Both the position numbers and the translations under genes were made by a program. From NCBI GenBank assembly GCA_031417835.1, contig JANOWJ010000049.1, forward strand, positions 1-64,000: a stretch of DNA of 64,000 nucleotides, in the 5' to 3' direction. Below are positions 26,198 through 34,940 of the stretch, one piece after another; the first letter of the stretch is position 1; every line of letters begins with the position of its first letter. The notes below the pieces were generated by a model. The model had not been told where the DNA came from and did not search any database. It saw nothing but the letters and a program-made list of their open reading frames with translations. This DNA comes from JADJLQ01 sp031417835. GTDB taxonomy: Bacteria > Bacteroidota > Bacteroidia > Chitinophagales > Saprospiraceae.

Positions 26198-26611
26198 TCA
26201 AATTATTTTTCTATCTAGCGGTCTGAAATACCAGGATACCACAGTCAGTACGAGGAGTAATATCGCAGGAAACATTTCATTCACAGCATTACCTGCGGCG
26301 ATGTGCGAAAATAGCGCTCCGGACATCATAAAGAAAAAGCCTGCATAAGCCCATTCCTTTAGCAATGGAAATTTAGGAATCAGTACGGCTATCACTCCTA
26401 AAATTTTCCAAATGCCCAAGAGAGTTAGAAAATAGTATGGATAGCCCAATTTTAATATAAAATCTATTTCCGCTTCCACTTTTAATAATTGTACCACCCC
26501 ACTGGATGACATGCCCAATGCAAGCCAGATCGTAGCAAGCCAATAAGTTATTTTGCCTACCTTGCCGGTAGGCAGGCCTGCCTTGCCGGTAGGCAAGTTT
26601 CTCGTTGTCAT
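26198..26611 (-). CDS. DoxX-like membrane protein with an N-terminal repeat insertion
   Basis: A 137-residue protein with four predicted membrane helices ('YWLATIWLALGMSSSGVVQLL', 'YFLTLLGIWKILGVIAVLI', 'WAYAGFFFMMSGALFSHIAAG', 'AILLLVLTVVSWYF'), the DoxX-like arrangement. The first 20 residues contain two 7-residue units, 'LPTGKAG' and 'LPTGKVG', encoded by a 21-bp palindromic repeat; normal members begin near 'KITYWLATIW'. It overlaps the AHSA1 gene by 4 bases, so translation is coupled. DoxX-like proteins with an AHSA1 protein and ArsR regulator form a frequent module of unknown physiological role. Confidence 0.85.
   Translation of the reverse strand: MTTRNLPTGKAGLPTGKVGKITYWLATIWLALGMSSSGVVQLLKVEAEIDFILKLGYPYYFLTLLGIWKILGVIAVLIPKFPLLKEWAYAGFFFMMSGALFSHIAAGNAVNEMFPAILLLVLTVVSWYFRPLDRKII
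26555..26596 (-). repeat. Two tandem 21-bp palindromic units inside the DoxX-like gene
   Basis: GCCTACC TTGCC GGTAGGC and GCCTGCC TTGCC GGTAGGC, each with 7-bp arms around TTGCC. On the coding strand each is read as LPTGKAG or LPTGKVG, the same LPTG frame used by the repeat in the DHFR-like gene. Confidence 0.85.
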
Positions 26612-27087
26612 AATAGATTATTTAATTTGTTTACAATGTCTTGCAATCGGTTATGGGCCATATTGAGGCCATAAGCAAACGGCAACTTGAGCATGAGGTC
26701 TCTTTGTTCGTTAGATCTATATATTATCTGTATACTCAGTTTGCTGGTGTCATCAGTAATAGATTCAAAAGCTAAACATTCGAGTTGCACACCAAAAGGT
26801 GATTGCTGCATTTCAAATGTTCGCGTGATGTTCTGGTTTGGAATCAACTCATGGATCACCCCATGAGCCTGAAATACCACGTTTCCCTGAGCATCGGATG
26901 TTTCAATTTGCCAACTGCCATGTTTTTTACTCTCTAGTTTCAACACTTTTGTTCCCATCCATTGCTCAACAATCTCAGGCTCTACATATGCTCTAAACAG
27001 TAAATCCAAGGGCAAATCAAATTCCCTGGTGATCCATAAGTCTTGCTTGCCGTCTTCGGCCTTGATTATTGTTTTTGGTGTCATCAT
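26608..27087 (-). CDS. AHSA1/SRPBCC domain protein
   Basis: A 159-residue START-like (SRPBCC) fold protein: 'ITREFDLPLDLLFRAYVEPEIVEQWMGTK', 'GSWQIETSDAQGNVVFQAHGVIHELIPNQNITRTFEM' and a C-terminal amphipathic helix. These proteins have a ligand cavity; enzymatic activity is rarely shown. It lies between the ArsR-type regulator (3-base gap) and the DoxX-like gene (4-base overlap), so all three are one operon. In this family the regulator usually controls the AHSA1 gene directly. Confidence 0.9.
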   Translation of the reverse strand: MMTPKTIIKAEDGKQDLWITREFDLPLDLLFRAYVEPEIVEQWMGTKVLKLESKKHGSWQIETSDAQGNVVFQAHGVIHELIPNQNITRTFEMQQSPFGVQLECLAFESITDDTSKLSIQIIYRSNEQRDLMLKLPFAYGLNMAHNRLQDIVNKLNNLL

Positions 27088-27090
27088 TTA

Positions 27091-27414
27091 CTATTTATTG
27101 GATTTGTATTTTTTCATAATGGCTTCCAAAGTATTAAACCGATCATCCCATATTTTTGCAAATGGCATGAGCCATTCAGCTATTTCTTTCATTTTGTTTG
27201 CATTGAAGTGATAATAAATCTCTCTACCGGATTGTTCCTGAGTCAGAAGCTGGCATTCCGTCAGGATTTGAATATGTTTTGAAATAGTTTGTCGTGATGA
27301 ATCGAAACCGTTGGCAATAGCTCCAGCGGTCATCGCTTGCAAAGCTACCAAAGACAAAATAGTCCGTCTTGTAGGATCTGCAATGGCTTGAAAAATGTCT
27401 CGCCTTGTTTTCAT
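27091..27414 (-). CDS. ArsR-type winged-helix regulator
   Basis: A 107-residue HTH protein: 'IFQAIADPTRRTILSLVALQAMTAGAIANGFDSSRQTISKHIQIL' carries the winged-helix DNA-binding segment, and the C-terminus is acidic/basic helical. No Cys metal-binding pair is visible, so it is not a classical arsenic sensor. It leads the AHSA1-DoxX operon. Two identical 17-bp operator-like sites lie immediately upstream, the first only 3 bases from the start codon, which suggests tight autorepression. Confidence 0.92.
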   Translation of the reverse strand: MKTRRDIFQAIADPTRRTILSLVALQAMTAGAIANGFDSSRQTISKHIQILTECQLLTQEQSGREIYYHFNANKMKEIAEWLMPFAKIWDDRFNTLEAIMKKYKSNK

Positions 27415-27417
27415 TTA

Positions 27418-27459
27418 TGCAGTTATTTGACTGCAAATATAATGCAGTTATTTGACTGC
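27418..27459 (-). promoter_or_regulatory. Twin operator for the ArsR-type regulator
   Basis: TGCAGTTATTTGACTGC occurs twice, at 27418-27434 and 27443-27459, 25 bp apart. Each contains an interrupted palindrome GCAGT-N6-ACTGC. The position directly before the regulator gene marks it as the probable autoregulatory operator. Confidence 0.75.
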
Positions 27460-27609
27460 GCAAATATTTATAATTTATTTTTAGCTAAACGGTCAAAGAT
27501 TGACCACACATTGTATATTGTTTACGCATATCAATTTACTATTCACCGAAATACAAAAATTTCCTACCGTATAGAGAATCTTGGTAGGTTATAAACCTCA
27601 ATAAGATCC

Positions 27610-28905
27610 ATGCAAAATCCAAAGTCTTTAATCGACTCGAATCCTATGACGGGGTTGCAATACACTACTGCTTTAGTCTGTTTTCTTATGAATACATTGG
27701 ATGGCATGGATGTATTCGTCATGTCCTATACAGCTCCGGCCATCGCCAAAGAGTGGTCACTGAGCCCGGAGATACTGGGTACCGTATTTAGTGCAGGGCT
27801 ATTAGGGATGACTCTGGGTACGTTATTTATTGCCCCTTTTGCAGACCGGATAGGCAGGAAAAATCTTATGCTCATCAGTGCAGCACTCATGGGGAGCTGT
27901 ATCTACCTCACCTCGACAGCTACCACAGTCAATGCGCTTTTGATCTATCGATTTATCAGTGGTATCGGTATAGGATGTATGCTGGCCACGACGGCGGCGC
28001 TGATCGCGGAGTATACACCCAATAAATCGCGGGACTTTTGGGTGAGCGCGGTGATAGCAGGCTACCCGGTCGGAGCGGTGGTGACCGGATTGGTCGCAGC
28101 TAAAGTGATACCTGTAGATGGCTGGCAACAACTTTTTAAATATGCAGGTATAGCCTCTGCTCTGGCCATTCCTGTACTGCTTATCTTTCTCACTGAATCC
28201 CTGGATTTTTATTTGAAAGCTCAACCGGCTAATGCGTTGACCAAAGTCAACCACATACTTCAAAAAATGGGTCATGCAGCTATGGATCGATTGCCAGAGC
28301 CGTTGCCAAGACAAGCCGCTATCCCGGTACAAAAATTATTATCAGGTCCGTATAAAATACCCTCCATTCAATTATGGGTGGGGTTATTTATGGCTTTTGC
28401 TACGCTTTATTTTTTAACCAGTTGGATTCCTAAATTAGCTACTAATGCAGGTCTCCCCATGAAGCTGGCCATTTACGCCGGTACGGTATTTAATGTAGGT
28501 GCATTTTTTGGGATCATCACTCAGGGTTATTTTTCTAGTAGATATGGTTTGAAAAGAACGATAGGAGTCATATTAATATGTACTGCGCTTTTGATGTCCA
28601 TGTTCGGATTATTTGTAGGCTCCAGTCTTTTATTAATCATACTAGGTCTTTTAGGATTTGGCATCCAGGGTGGATTTGTAGGTATGTATGCTATCGCCGC
28701 CAGGATGTATCCGACGGAATTCAGGACTACCGGAGTTGGTTGGGCTATGGGCGCAGGAAGGATAGGAGGTATTGTGGGTCCTGCAGTAGCCGGTATATTA
28801 ATCGGAGCCGGACTTTCTATGACCGCTAATTTTTTAGTGTTCGCCGTGCCGGCTCTGCTAGCCGGATTGATTACGATGAGGTTAGGCTCAAAAGAAGTAA
28901 GCTAA
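27610..28905 (+). CDS. Aromatic acid:H+ symporter (AAHS family MFS)
   Basis: A 431-residue, 12-helix MFS protein. The first helix bears 'LDGMDVFVMSYTAPAIAKEW' with Asp31 and Asp34, corresponding to the DGxD motif needed by PcaK-type aromatic acid importers. The loop 2-3 motif is 'ADRIGRKNLM', and 'GYPVGAVVTGL' and 'MYPTEFRTTGVGWAMGAGRIGGIVGP' are typical of the family. It probably imports protocatechuate, 4-hydroxybenzoate, vanillate or hydroxycinnamates across the inner membrane, feeding the Fcs and Pca enzymes encoded nearby. Confidence 0.9.
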   Translation: MQNPKSLIDSNPMTGLQYTTALVCFLMNTLDGMDVFVMSYTAPAIAKEWSLSPEILGTVFSAGLLGMTLGTLFIAPFADRIGRKNLMLISAALMGSCIYLTSTATTVNALLIYRFISGIGIGCMLATTAALIAEYTPNKSRDFWVSAVIAGYPVGAVVTGLVAAKVIPVDGWQQLFKYAGIASALAIPVLLIFLTESLDFYLKAQPANALTKVNHILQKMGHAAMDRLPEPLPRQAAIPVQKLLSGPYKIPSIQLWVGLFMAFATLYFLTSWIPKLATNAGLPMKLAIYAGTVFNVGAFFGIITQGYFSSRYGLKRTIGVILICTALLMSMFGLFVGSSLLLIILGLLGFGIQGGFVGMYAIAARMYPTEFRTTGVGWAMGAGRIGGIVGPAVAGILIGAGLSMTANFLVFAVPALLAGLITMRLGSKEVS

Positions 28906-28909
28906 GAAC

Positions 28910-29110
28910 GAATGACGAATATCTCGAATTCTTCGAATGACGAATGGCTCGAGTGACGAATGGTTCGAATGACGAATGGTTCGAATGACGAATATCTCGA
29001 ATTCTTCGAACGGGACGAATGGTTCTAATATTCGAAAAATTCGTCATTCGAAAAATTCGAAGCATTTGAAACATTCGGGATATTCGTCATTCGTTGTTTC
29101 ATTCCAGATA
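28910..29110. repeat. Low-complexity inverted-repeat element (CGAATGACGAAT words)
   Basis: Repeated words CGAATGACGAAT, ATATCTCGAATTCTTCGAA and GGTTCGAATGACGAATGG fill the left half. Their inverse (ATTCGTCATTCG, AAAATTCGAAGC) fills the right half, so the region can fold into a long hairpin. It separates the AAHS gene from the convergent acyl-CoA dehydrogenase gene and reaches into the 3' end of the latter. Shorter related words occur near 21501-21560. Confidence 0.8.
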
Positions 29111-30871
29111 TTCGTCATTTGCATTCCAGATTGTCAAGACCTCGCTATCCATCAATCGGGTGACCAATGCTTTTGTTTTGGGCAATTCGTAATGAAAGTA
29201 AAATTTCATCGTATGCAATTTGGAATTATAAAAACTTTGGTCTGCGGAGTTTTCTGTATTGGATAAAGCTCGTTGTGCTACTAGCCCTTGCCGGAGCCAC
29301 TGCCAGGCGACATTGAGGATGCCAAAGTATTCCATATACAAGGTAGCATCGCTGAGGAACAATTCTATTTCATTCTGTTTTGCCATTTTAAGTAGATGGT
29401 TGGTCACCGCTTCATACTGAAAAAGTTCTTCCGAAAGTAGATGGGCATAAATTTTCAGAGGAGGAATATCAAGACCTTGTCGGATGTCTTGTATCACCTC
29501 CTCTCTCCAATATCGGAGAGATCGCCCTTGATGCAATGGCACTTGCCTACCCAATAATGCCTGCGATTGAATGCCCGTAGTGCCTTCGTAGATACTCATG
29601 ATGCGCACATCTCTGGCCAATTGTTCAAGGATAAAATCTTCTGTGTAACCATAACCACCCAAGACTTGCATACCTTGTTGTACAGCTAGAATACCCATCT
29701 CTGCGCCGTAGGTTTTGGCCACCGGAGTCAATAATTCCAATAGGTCTTCACATTTGGTTTTTTCATCTCCTGTCGCGATGATTTCTTTGTCCTGTAGATG
29801 GTAACAATAAAACAATAAGCCCATTGAGCCCTCTACGATTGCTTTTTGATAAAACAACATGCGCCGGACATCGGGATGTTGAATGATCGGACTCGAATCT
29901 TTTGCACCGGGCCTTTTACCCTGGATTCTTTCTTTGGCATATTGTAAGGAATGATTATAAGCAGCTGATGCAATATAAGTGCCGCCAAGACCTACTCCCA
30001 ATCGGGATGCATTCATCATCAGAAACATGTATTCCAGTCCTTTTCGTTCTTCGCCGATGAGTTCACCGATACATTCGTCTCGGGCTCCAAACTCCAAGTG
30101 CATTGCCGGGGTGCTTTTTTGACCCATTTTATGATACAAGCCTATCGAAGTGACATCATTAGGCAGATGATTAATTATAGTAGGTACTACGAATAGAGCT
30201 AGTCCTTTGGTGCCAGGCGGTGAGCCGGGTGTCCTCGCCAATACCAAATGAATAATATTATCCGTCACATCATGATCACCGGCACTGATAAATATTTTTT
30301 GACCTTTTATTTTATAGGTTCCATCGGGTTGAAGCATACCGATCGTAGCTACATCACTCAATGCACTTCCCGCTTGAGTTTCAGTGAGACACATGGTGGC
30401 TGTATACTCTCCGGATAATATTTTGAGGGCGTACTGGTCTATTAGCGTTTTTGAACCGAAAGCAATAATAAGTCGAGCAGCAGCGGAAGATAGTCCGGTA
30501 AACATCTCGAATCCATTGTGAGCACAACCGATGATAAAATCTGAGGCCCCATACACAGATTTTGGCAATTGTTGGCCACCATACTGCTGATCGAAAATGG
30601 CACTCATCAAACCATTTTTACAAAAACTATTGTAATACGCTTTGATACCGGGATGAACTTTTACTTTACCATCGATGAGCTTGGGTGGATTTTGATCAGA
30701 TTCTTTAAAGTAAGGAGTCAGATGTTTTGCAGCTATATCCTCAGCAATGTCTAATACCATATTGAATGTATCGGCATCGTGTGCTTTATAATACTCGTGC
30801 TCTGTAAGTTTTTGAATGACTAATACTTCAAATAAAATAAATTGAAGATTTCTGCGGGAATACGTGACCAT
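29099..30871 (-). CDS. Acyl-CoA dehydrogenase (large, DmdC-like type)
   Basis: A 590-residue flavoprotein beginning 'SRRNLQFILFEVLVIQKL', the conserved N-terminus of the roughly 600-residue acyl-CoA dehydrogenases related to DmdC. Landmarks are 'MCLTETQAGSALSDV' (FAD/substrate loop), 'IKGQKIFISAGDHD', 'NASRLGVGLGG', 'QVLGGYGYTEDF' and the catalytic base region 'MSIYEGTTGIQSQAL'. The last residues 'NANDEYLE' are encoded by the neighbouring repeat. It would introduce a double bond into an aryl-propionyl-CoA or short acyl-CoA. It lies 14 bases downstream of the SSS transporter gene on the same strand. Confidence 0.92.
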   Translation of the reverse strand: MVTYSRRNLQFILFEVLVIQKLTEHEYYKAHDADTFNMVLDIAEDIAAKHLTPYFKESDQNPPKLIDGKVKVHPGIKAYYNSFCKNGLMSAIFDQQYGGQQLPKSVYGASDFIIGCAHNGFEMFTGLSSAAARLIIAFGSKTLIDQYALKILSGEYTATMCLTETQAGSALSDVATIGMLQPDGTYKIKGQKIFISAGDHDVTDNIIHLVLARTPGSPPGTKGLALFVVPTIINHLPNDVTSIGLYHKMGQKSTPAMHLEFGARDECIGELIGEERKGLEYMFLMMNASRLGVGLGGTYIASAAYNHSLQYAKERIQGKRPGAKDSSPIIQHPDVRRMLFYQKAIVEGSMGLLFYCYHLQDKEIIATGDEKTKCEDLLELLTPVAKTYGAEMGILAVQQGMQVLGGYGYTEDFILEQLARDVRIMSIYEGTTGIQSQALLGRQVPLHQGRSLRYWREEVIQDIRQGLDIPPLKIYAHLLSEELFQYEAVTNHLLKMAKQNEIELFLSDATLYMEYFGILNVAWQWLRQGLVAQRALSNTENSADQSFYNSKLHTMKFYFHYELPKTKALVTRLMDSEVLTIWNANDEYLE

Positions 30872-30885
30872 GTAGCTAAGTTACT

Positions 30886-32394
30886 TTATTCAGAGACATC
30901 TTTTGAGAATAACTTTCTAGCTGTGAGGCCTACCAATACGATCGTAAGGGTACCTATGACTATCGTCAACTTCGTCTCCAATGGATACTGAAGTGAAGAC
31001 GGTAAATATACTTGAAAAGACATCCAGGCTATACTCAGGATGCCGGCTAGCGTGGCGATCTTAGCATGTTTGTTTTGAACTTTTTGTGAAATGATGCCTA
31101 ATAAAAAAATGCCCAACATACCTGCCGCAAAAATACCTGCAAGCTTCCACCATACATCCAACAAGCTTTTGACCCCAATCATTGCTAAACCAAATACCAT
31201 ACCCAATACTCCCATAACTACTATACCAGACCGCAAGACCATCAATTGCTGATGCACATTGCTATCTTTTCGGATATATCGCATATAGATATCTTTTAAA
31301 AATACCGTAGCGGAACTATTCATACCATTGCTCATCGTACTCATAGCGGCCGAAAGTAAAGCAGCTAATAACATGCCTAGAAGCCCGGTGGGAATCTGAG
31401 TTTTCATAAAAAAGGGCAGCACTTTGTCTCCATAATCAGAAGGTCGTAAGAGATCTACTGCGATATGCTTTTCCATTGCTACTTGTTGTTTTAAGGACTG
31501 AATGAGCTCAGGGTACTGGTTGTAAAAAACAAAAAGCGCTGTGCCAATAAAGAAAAATAAAAAAGAGACCGGCACATAAAACCATACGCATAACCAGATG
31601 CTTTTGGCTGCATCTTTTGAGTTGCGGGCCGTATGATACCGCTGAATATAATTTTGATCAATACCAAAATTAGTAAGATTAATAAAAAAGCCATAGATGA
31701 GCACTACCCAAAAAGAACTGGAATACAAGTCAGGCTTCATACTCCCTAGATTAAATTTATGCTCGGCAAGACCTTTGGTAATAATTTCGGTGATGCCAAT
31801 ATGAGACATCAAGATGCCCATGATCAGCAATGCGCCTACTGTTTTTACAATGGCTTGAATGACTTCTGTCCAAATCACAGCAACCATACCTCCTATAACA
31901 GTATAAATAATGATACAACTGCAGGTCACGATTATGATGAGCCTCATGTCAATGCCTGTGATCGTATGAAAGACGAGTGCTATACCGTATAAAATAGTAC
32001 CCATTCTGGCTAATTGAGTCAAAATAAAACAAGCCATCACATAGGTGCGAGCCCAAGGCCCAAAACGCTGCTCGAGGTGAGTATAGGCACTGATATCTGC
32101 ACGATTGCGATAAAACGGAATAAAATATTTAACAGCTACGACAGCAGCCAAAGGCATAGACAAACTAAAAACAAAAGGATTCCAATTAGTGGCAAATGAT
32201 TTACCGGGATCGCCTAAAAAAGTAATCACACTCAAAAAAGTGGCATAAAAACTTAGGCCCAAAGCCCATCCTGGTATCTGTCCTGCTCCGGTAGAAAATT
32301 GATCCGAAGTTTTGTTCTTACTGGAAAAGTAAAGCCCAATGCCTAACATCAACAGTAGATATACAAAGACAATGGCCAGATCGAGTGTAGTCAT
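30886..32394 (-). CDS. Sodium:solute symporter (SSS family)
   Basis: A 502-residue membrane protein with about 13 helices. It starts 'LDLAIVFVYLLLMLGIGLYFSSKNKTSDQFSTGAGQIPGWALGLSFYATFLSVITFLG', the usual SSS N-terminus, and contains 'YIQRYHTARNSKDAAKSIW' and 'LLGMLLAALLSAAMSTMSNGMNSSATVFLKDIY', which carries Na+-site serines. Members move sugars, sialic acid, acids or nucleosides with sodium. It lies between the acyl-CoA dehydrogenase and a sialidase-fold gene on the same strand, the latter 31 bases upstream; sialidase-fold plus SSS pairs often act on a released sugar. The substrate is uncertain. Confidence 0.92.
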   Translation of the reverse strand: MTTLDLAIVFVYLLLMLGIGLYFSSKNKTSDQFSTGAGQIPGWALGLSFYATFLSVITFLGDPGKSFATNWNPFVFSLSMPLAAVVAVKYFIPFYRNRADISAYTHLEQRFGPWARTYVMACFILTQLARMGTILYGIALVFHTITGIDMRLIIIVTCSCIIIYTVIGGMVAVIWTEVIQAIVKTVGALLIMGILMSHIGITEIITKGLAEHKFNLGSMKPDLYSSSFWVVLIYGFFINLTNFGIDQNYIQRYHTARNSKDAAKSIWLCVWFYVPVSFLFFFIGTALFVFYNQYPELIQSLKQQVAMEKHIAVDLLRPSDYGDKVLPFFMKTQIPTGLLGMLLAALLSAAMSTMSNGMNSSATVFLKDIYMRYIRKDSNVHQQLMVLRSGIVVMGVLGMVFGLAMIGVKSLLDVWWKLAGIFAAGMLGIFLLGIISQKVQNKHAKIATLAGILSIAWMSFQVYLPSSLQYPLETKLTIVIGTLTIVLVGLTARKLFSKDVSE

Positions 32395-32425
32395 ACCGAA
32401 ATGTAGATTTTTAATAAATCAATCT

Positions 32426-33472
32426 TTATGGTTTAAGGACCACATGTTTGATGCGTTGCCGTAGCCAGGTATATGTGATATGGATAAGTCCGTCGGATGA
32501 TTGAATGACATTGGGATAAGAAAATTCGCCACCCGGAGTATCTTCAAGGGTATAGATCATCGTGAATTGTTCGCCATCTTTGCTGACTGCAACATTCAAC
32601 GGTGATCTCCCTTCAGCAGTATTATTATAAACCAATACGATACGACCATCGGATAAAGTCGAAGCATCAATACCGGAGTTGGGATTTAATACCTGGATGG
32701 GTCGCCCTTGCGTCCAGGTTTTACCCTGATCATACGAGTCTGCGATGACGATACGCCCGGTGCGGGCCGTAGATCGTGCATACAATCTTAAATGTTTTTT
32801 ACTTAAAGAGACGATCGATGGTTGAATAATACCATGCGTCCTATTCCAATCAAAATCATGAGTAGTGCCTTGAGCTGAGTCGTGCTGGGTCGTATTACCT
32901 GGTACAGTGATCGGGCCTATTTTTTGAAATGTCTTGCCATGATCCGTACTTCGTTCGATCCATACTGCCCAGTTGTGATAACTTTCTACAGAGGTACCAC
33001 TCACGACAATTCCATTAGTCAATACCAGTGGTTTGGCACGAATAGGTCCGTATAAACCGGCAGGAAGGTATTCTGATGTAGACCAGGTCAGACCATGATC
33101 ATCGCTGTATTTACGAGCTGCTGACCAGGTCGTGGGATGTGTCCCATATTTATAATAAAACCAAAGTCTATTGTCATTGGTATAAAACAAGACAGGATTC
33201 CAGCAGGGTGTATTTGACTCCCGCACTATTTCAATGGGTGGGGTCCATTGAGCGCTTATCTTTTTTGAAATCCATATAGCCACATCTTGATTGCCTTCGG
33301 CTGTGCCAGCAAACCAAGCCACCATCAAGCCTCCATTTTTTAATGCAACGATCGAAGACGCATGACAAGAGGAAAACGGACCTTGTTCAAATATATATTC
33401 TGAACGCTGAACTTGGGACATCAATCGAACAGTTAAACACACGCAAACCAGGAGATTTATTGATTTCATCAT
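32426..33472 (-). CDS. Exported sialidase-fold protein (BNR_2 family)
   Basis: The start is taken at 'MMKSINLLVCVCLTVRLMSQ', a signal peptide (the longer in-frame start adds 17 hydrophobic residues and is less likely). The domain shows 'FEQGPFSSCHASSIVALKNGGLMVAWFAGTAEG', Asp-box-like 'YSDDHGLTWS', 'STDHGKTFQK' and 'SYDQGKTWTQ', and 'GIIQPSIVSLSKKHLRLYARS'. This is the non-sialidase BNR_2 group of Bacteroidota, which includes glycosidases acting on other sugars, such as rhamnosidases. It is possibly periplasmic. It lies 31 bases upstream of the SSS transporter gene. Confidence 0.85.
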   Translation of the reverse strand: MMKSINLLVCVCLTVRLMSQVQRSEYIFEQGPFSSCHASSIVALKNGGLMVAWFAGTAEGNQDVAIWISKKISAQWTPPIEIVRESNTPCWNPVLFYTNDNRLWFYYKYGTHPTTWSAARKYSDDHGLTWSTSEYLPAGLYGPIRAKPLVLTNGIVVSGTSVESYHNWAVWIERSTDHGKTFQKIGPITVPGNTTQHDSAQGTTHDFDWNRTHGIIQPSIVSLSKKHLRLYARSTARTGRIVIADSYDQGKTWTQGRPIQVLNPNSGIDASTLSDGRIVLVYNNTAEGRSPLNVAVSKDGEQFTMIYTLEDTPGGEFSYPNVIQSSDGLIHITYTWLRQRIKHVVLKP

Positions 33473-33595
33473 CAAGATACTTTGTGGTAAAATAAGAAAA
33501 TATAATAAGTATGACGGATACAAATAACCAGGAGTACAATGGGGTATGTGCTAAAAAACACTTGTATTTGATTAACTTTACTAAAACTAAAGTTT

Positions 33596-34555
33596 ATGGC
33601 AGCTAGACGGAATTTTTTAAAACAAGCGGGATCATTGACCGCTGCTTATGCCATATCATCACCAACCCTTTTACAATCCATGGGAATAAAAAATAAATTG
33701 GGAATCCAATTATTCTCCTTGCCTAAGTTATTATCAAAAGATTTTTTAAGAGGCATCCAAATGTTGGCTAATATGGGCTATAAAGAATTGGAATTGTACG
33801 GTCCTTTTCCATTCAGCACTCCCGCAGCGCATGACCGGTGGCAAGCCATCACGCCGATGCTGGGATTTAGCGGTAGTGGTTATTATGGTAGATCTATACA
33901 AGAGGTAAAAACGATATTGTCTGATCACGGACTCAAGACGCCGGGCGCACATACTGACCTGGATACTCTGATGAATAATATAGGTAAGTTGGGTGAAGCC
34001 GCTCATGTACTTGGACATAAGTACGTGACCCTTCCGGCTATACCTGATGAAAAACGCAAAACGCTCGATGACTACAAAAGAATAGCGGAAACCTTCAATA
34101 CTATTGGCGAAAATGCAAAAAAGGCCGGAATACGATTTGCATATCACAATCATGGTTATGGCATAAAACCGATGCAGGGGCAGATCCCATTACAAATTAT
34201 TTTGGATCAAACCGATCCAGCTTTAGTTTTCTTTGAATTGGATATATTCTGGACAGCATCGGGCGGAGCAGATCCTGTTTATTATTTGGATAAATATCCC
34301 AATCGATATAAAATGCTTCATCTAAAAGATATGAAAGAGAAAAAAGAATTTTCTGGTGATGGTGGCGATGCGTCGCAATGGATCCCGCTATTCACCAATA
34401 TGACTACAGCCGGTGACGGGATATTGGATCTTAAAGGCATCATCCAAAAAGCTAAACAAATCGGTGTCGAACACTATTTTGTAGAGCAGGATATGGTCGC
34501 TCAACCGGAGCTAGCGCTGAAAAAGAGCTTTGATTATTTAAAAAGAAAAGTTTAG
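33596..34555 (+). CDS. Exported TIM-barrel sugar isomerase/epimerase-like protein
   Basis: A 319-residue protein with a Tat-like leader ('MAARRNFLKQAGSLTAAYAIS') and a xylose-isomerase-like/AP endonuclease 2 TIM barrel: 'IQLFSLPKLLSKDFLRGIQMLANMGYKELELYG', 'GAHTDLDTL', 'AYHNHGYGI', 'FELDIFWTASGGADP' and 'MLHLKDMK'. The metal site Glu/Asp/His residues of the family are in 'ELDIFW' and 'LHLKD'. Members epimerise or cleave sugars in Bacteroidota catabolic loci. It is divergent from the sialidase-fold gene with 123 bases between, suggesting a shared control region. Confidence 0.88.
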   Translation: MAARRNFLKQAGSLTAAYAISSPTLLQSMGIKNKLGIQLFSLPKLLSKDFLRGIQMLANMGYKELELYGPFPFSTPAAHDRWQAITPMLGFSGSGYYGRSIQEVKTILSDHGLKTPGAHTDLDTLMNNIGKLGEAAHVLGHKYVTLPAIPDEKRKTLDDYKRIAETFNTIGENAKKAGIRFAYHNHGYGIKPMQGQIPLQIILDQTDPALVFFELDIFWTASGGADPVYYLDKYPNRYKMLHLKDMKEKKEFSGDGGDASQWIPLFTNMTTAGDGILDLKGIIQKAKQIGVEHYFVEQDMVAQPELALKKSFDYLKRKV

Positions 34556-34590
34556 GTAGTTTTCAAAATACAGATTCTCTAGTTATTTGT

Positions 34591-34783
34591 TGATACAGTA
34601 CTAATCAATTGAATTTAATTTTTTCTTTTTTGAGCCATCATCCAATTTAAATATTCAGGATCTGCAAAGGCATTAACCCAACTGTTGTGATTTACTCCGG
34701 GATATTCGGTGTACTTTACTTTTGCCTTTAAAGATTTTATTTTTTCCGTCATATTTCGACTAAGATTGACATCGACTACGACA
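34591..34783 (-). pseudogene. Detached copy of the 3' end of the esterase gene
   Basis: This matches 38845-39038 almost exactly: in the 169 coding bases (34615-34783) I count two mismatches. Read on the - strand it encodes the last 56 residues of the esterase, ending 'YLNWMMAQKRKN' and stop. No upstream coding part is present; the match ends abruptly at 34783. Confidence 0.9.
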
Positions 34784-34940
34784 CACATTTACTTTGCCAC
34801 TAAATTAAACTTTGCCAAATTGCATTGTACTTTTGGTATTCGACTGCACTGCGCCATTTCTATTCCATATCCCCGACGAAATAAATCTCTTGGCTGGTTA
34901 ATTGAATAAGTAAATTGTCAGGATTTAATTTTTTTATGCT

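Noticed and set aside
26540..26600. LPTG in the DoxX-like and DHFR-like proteins as sortase signals.
   Set aside because: The motif is internal or N-terminal, not followed by a hydrophobic segment and charged tail, and is explained by the inserted DNA repeat.
32426..33472. True neuraminidase.
   Set aside because: The fold is sialidase-like, but no sialic acid genes (nanA, nanE, nanK) are near and the group contains other glycosidases.
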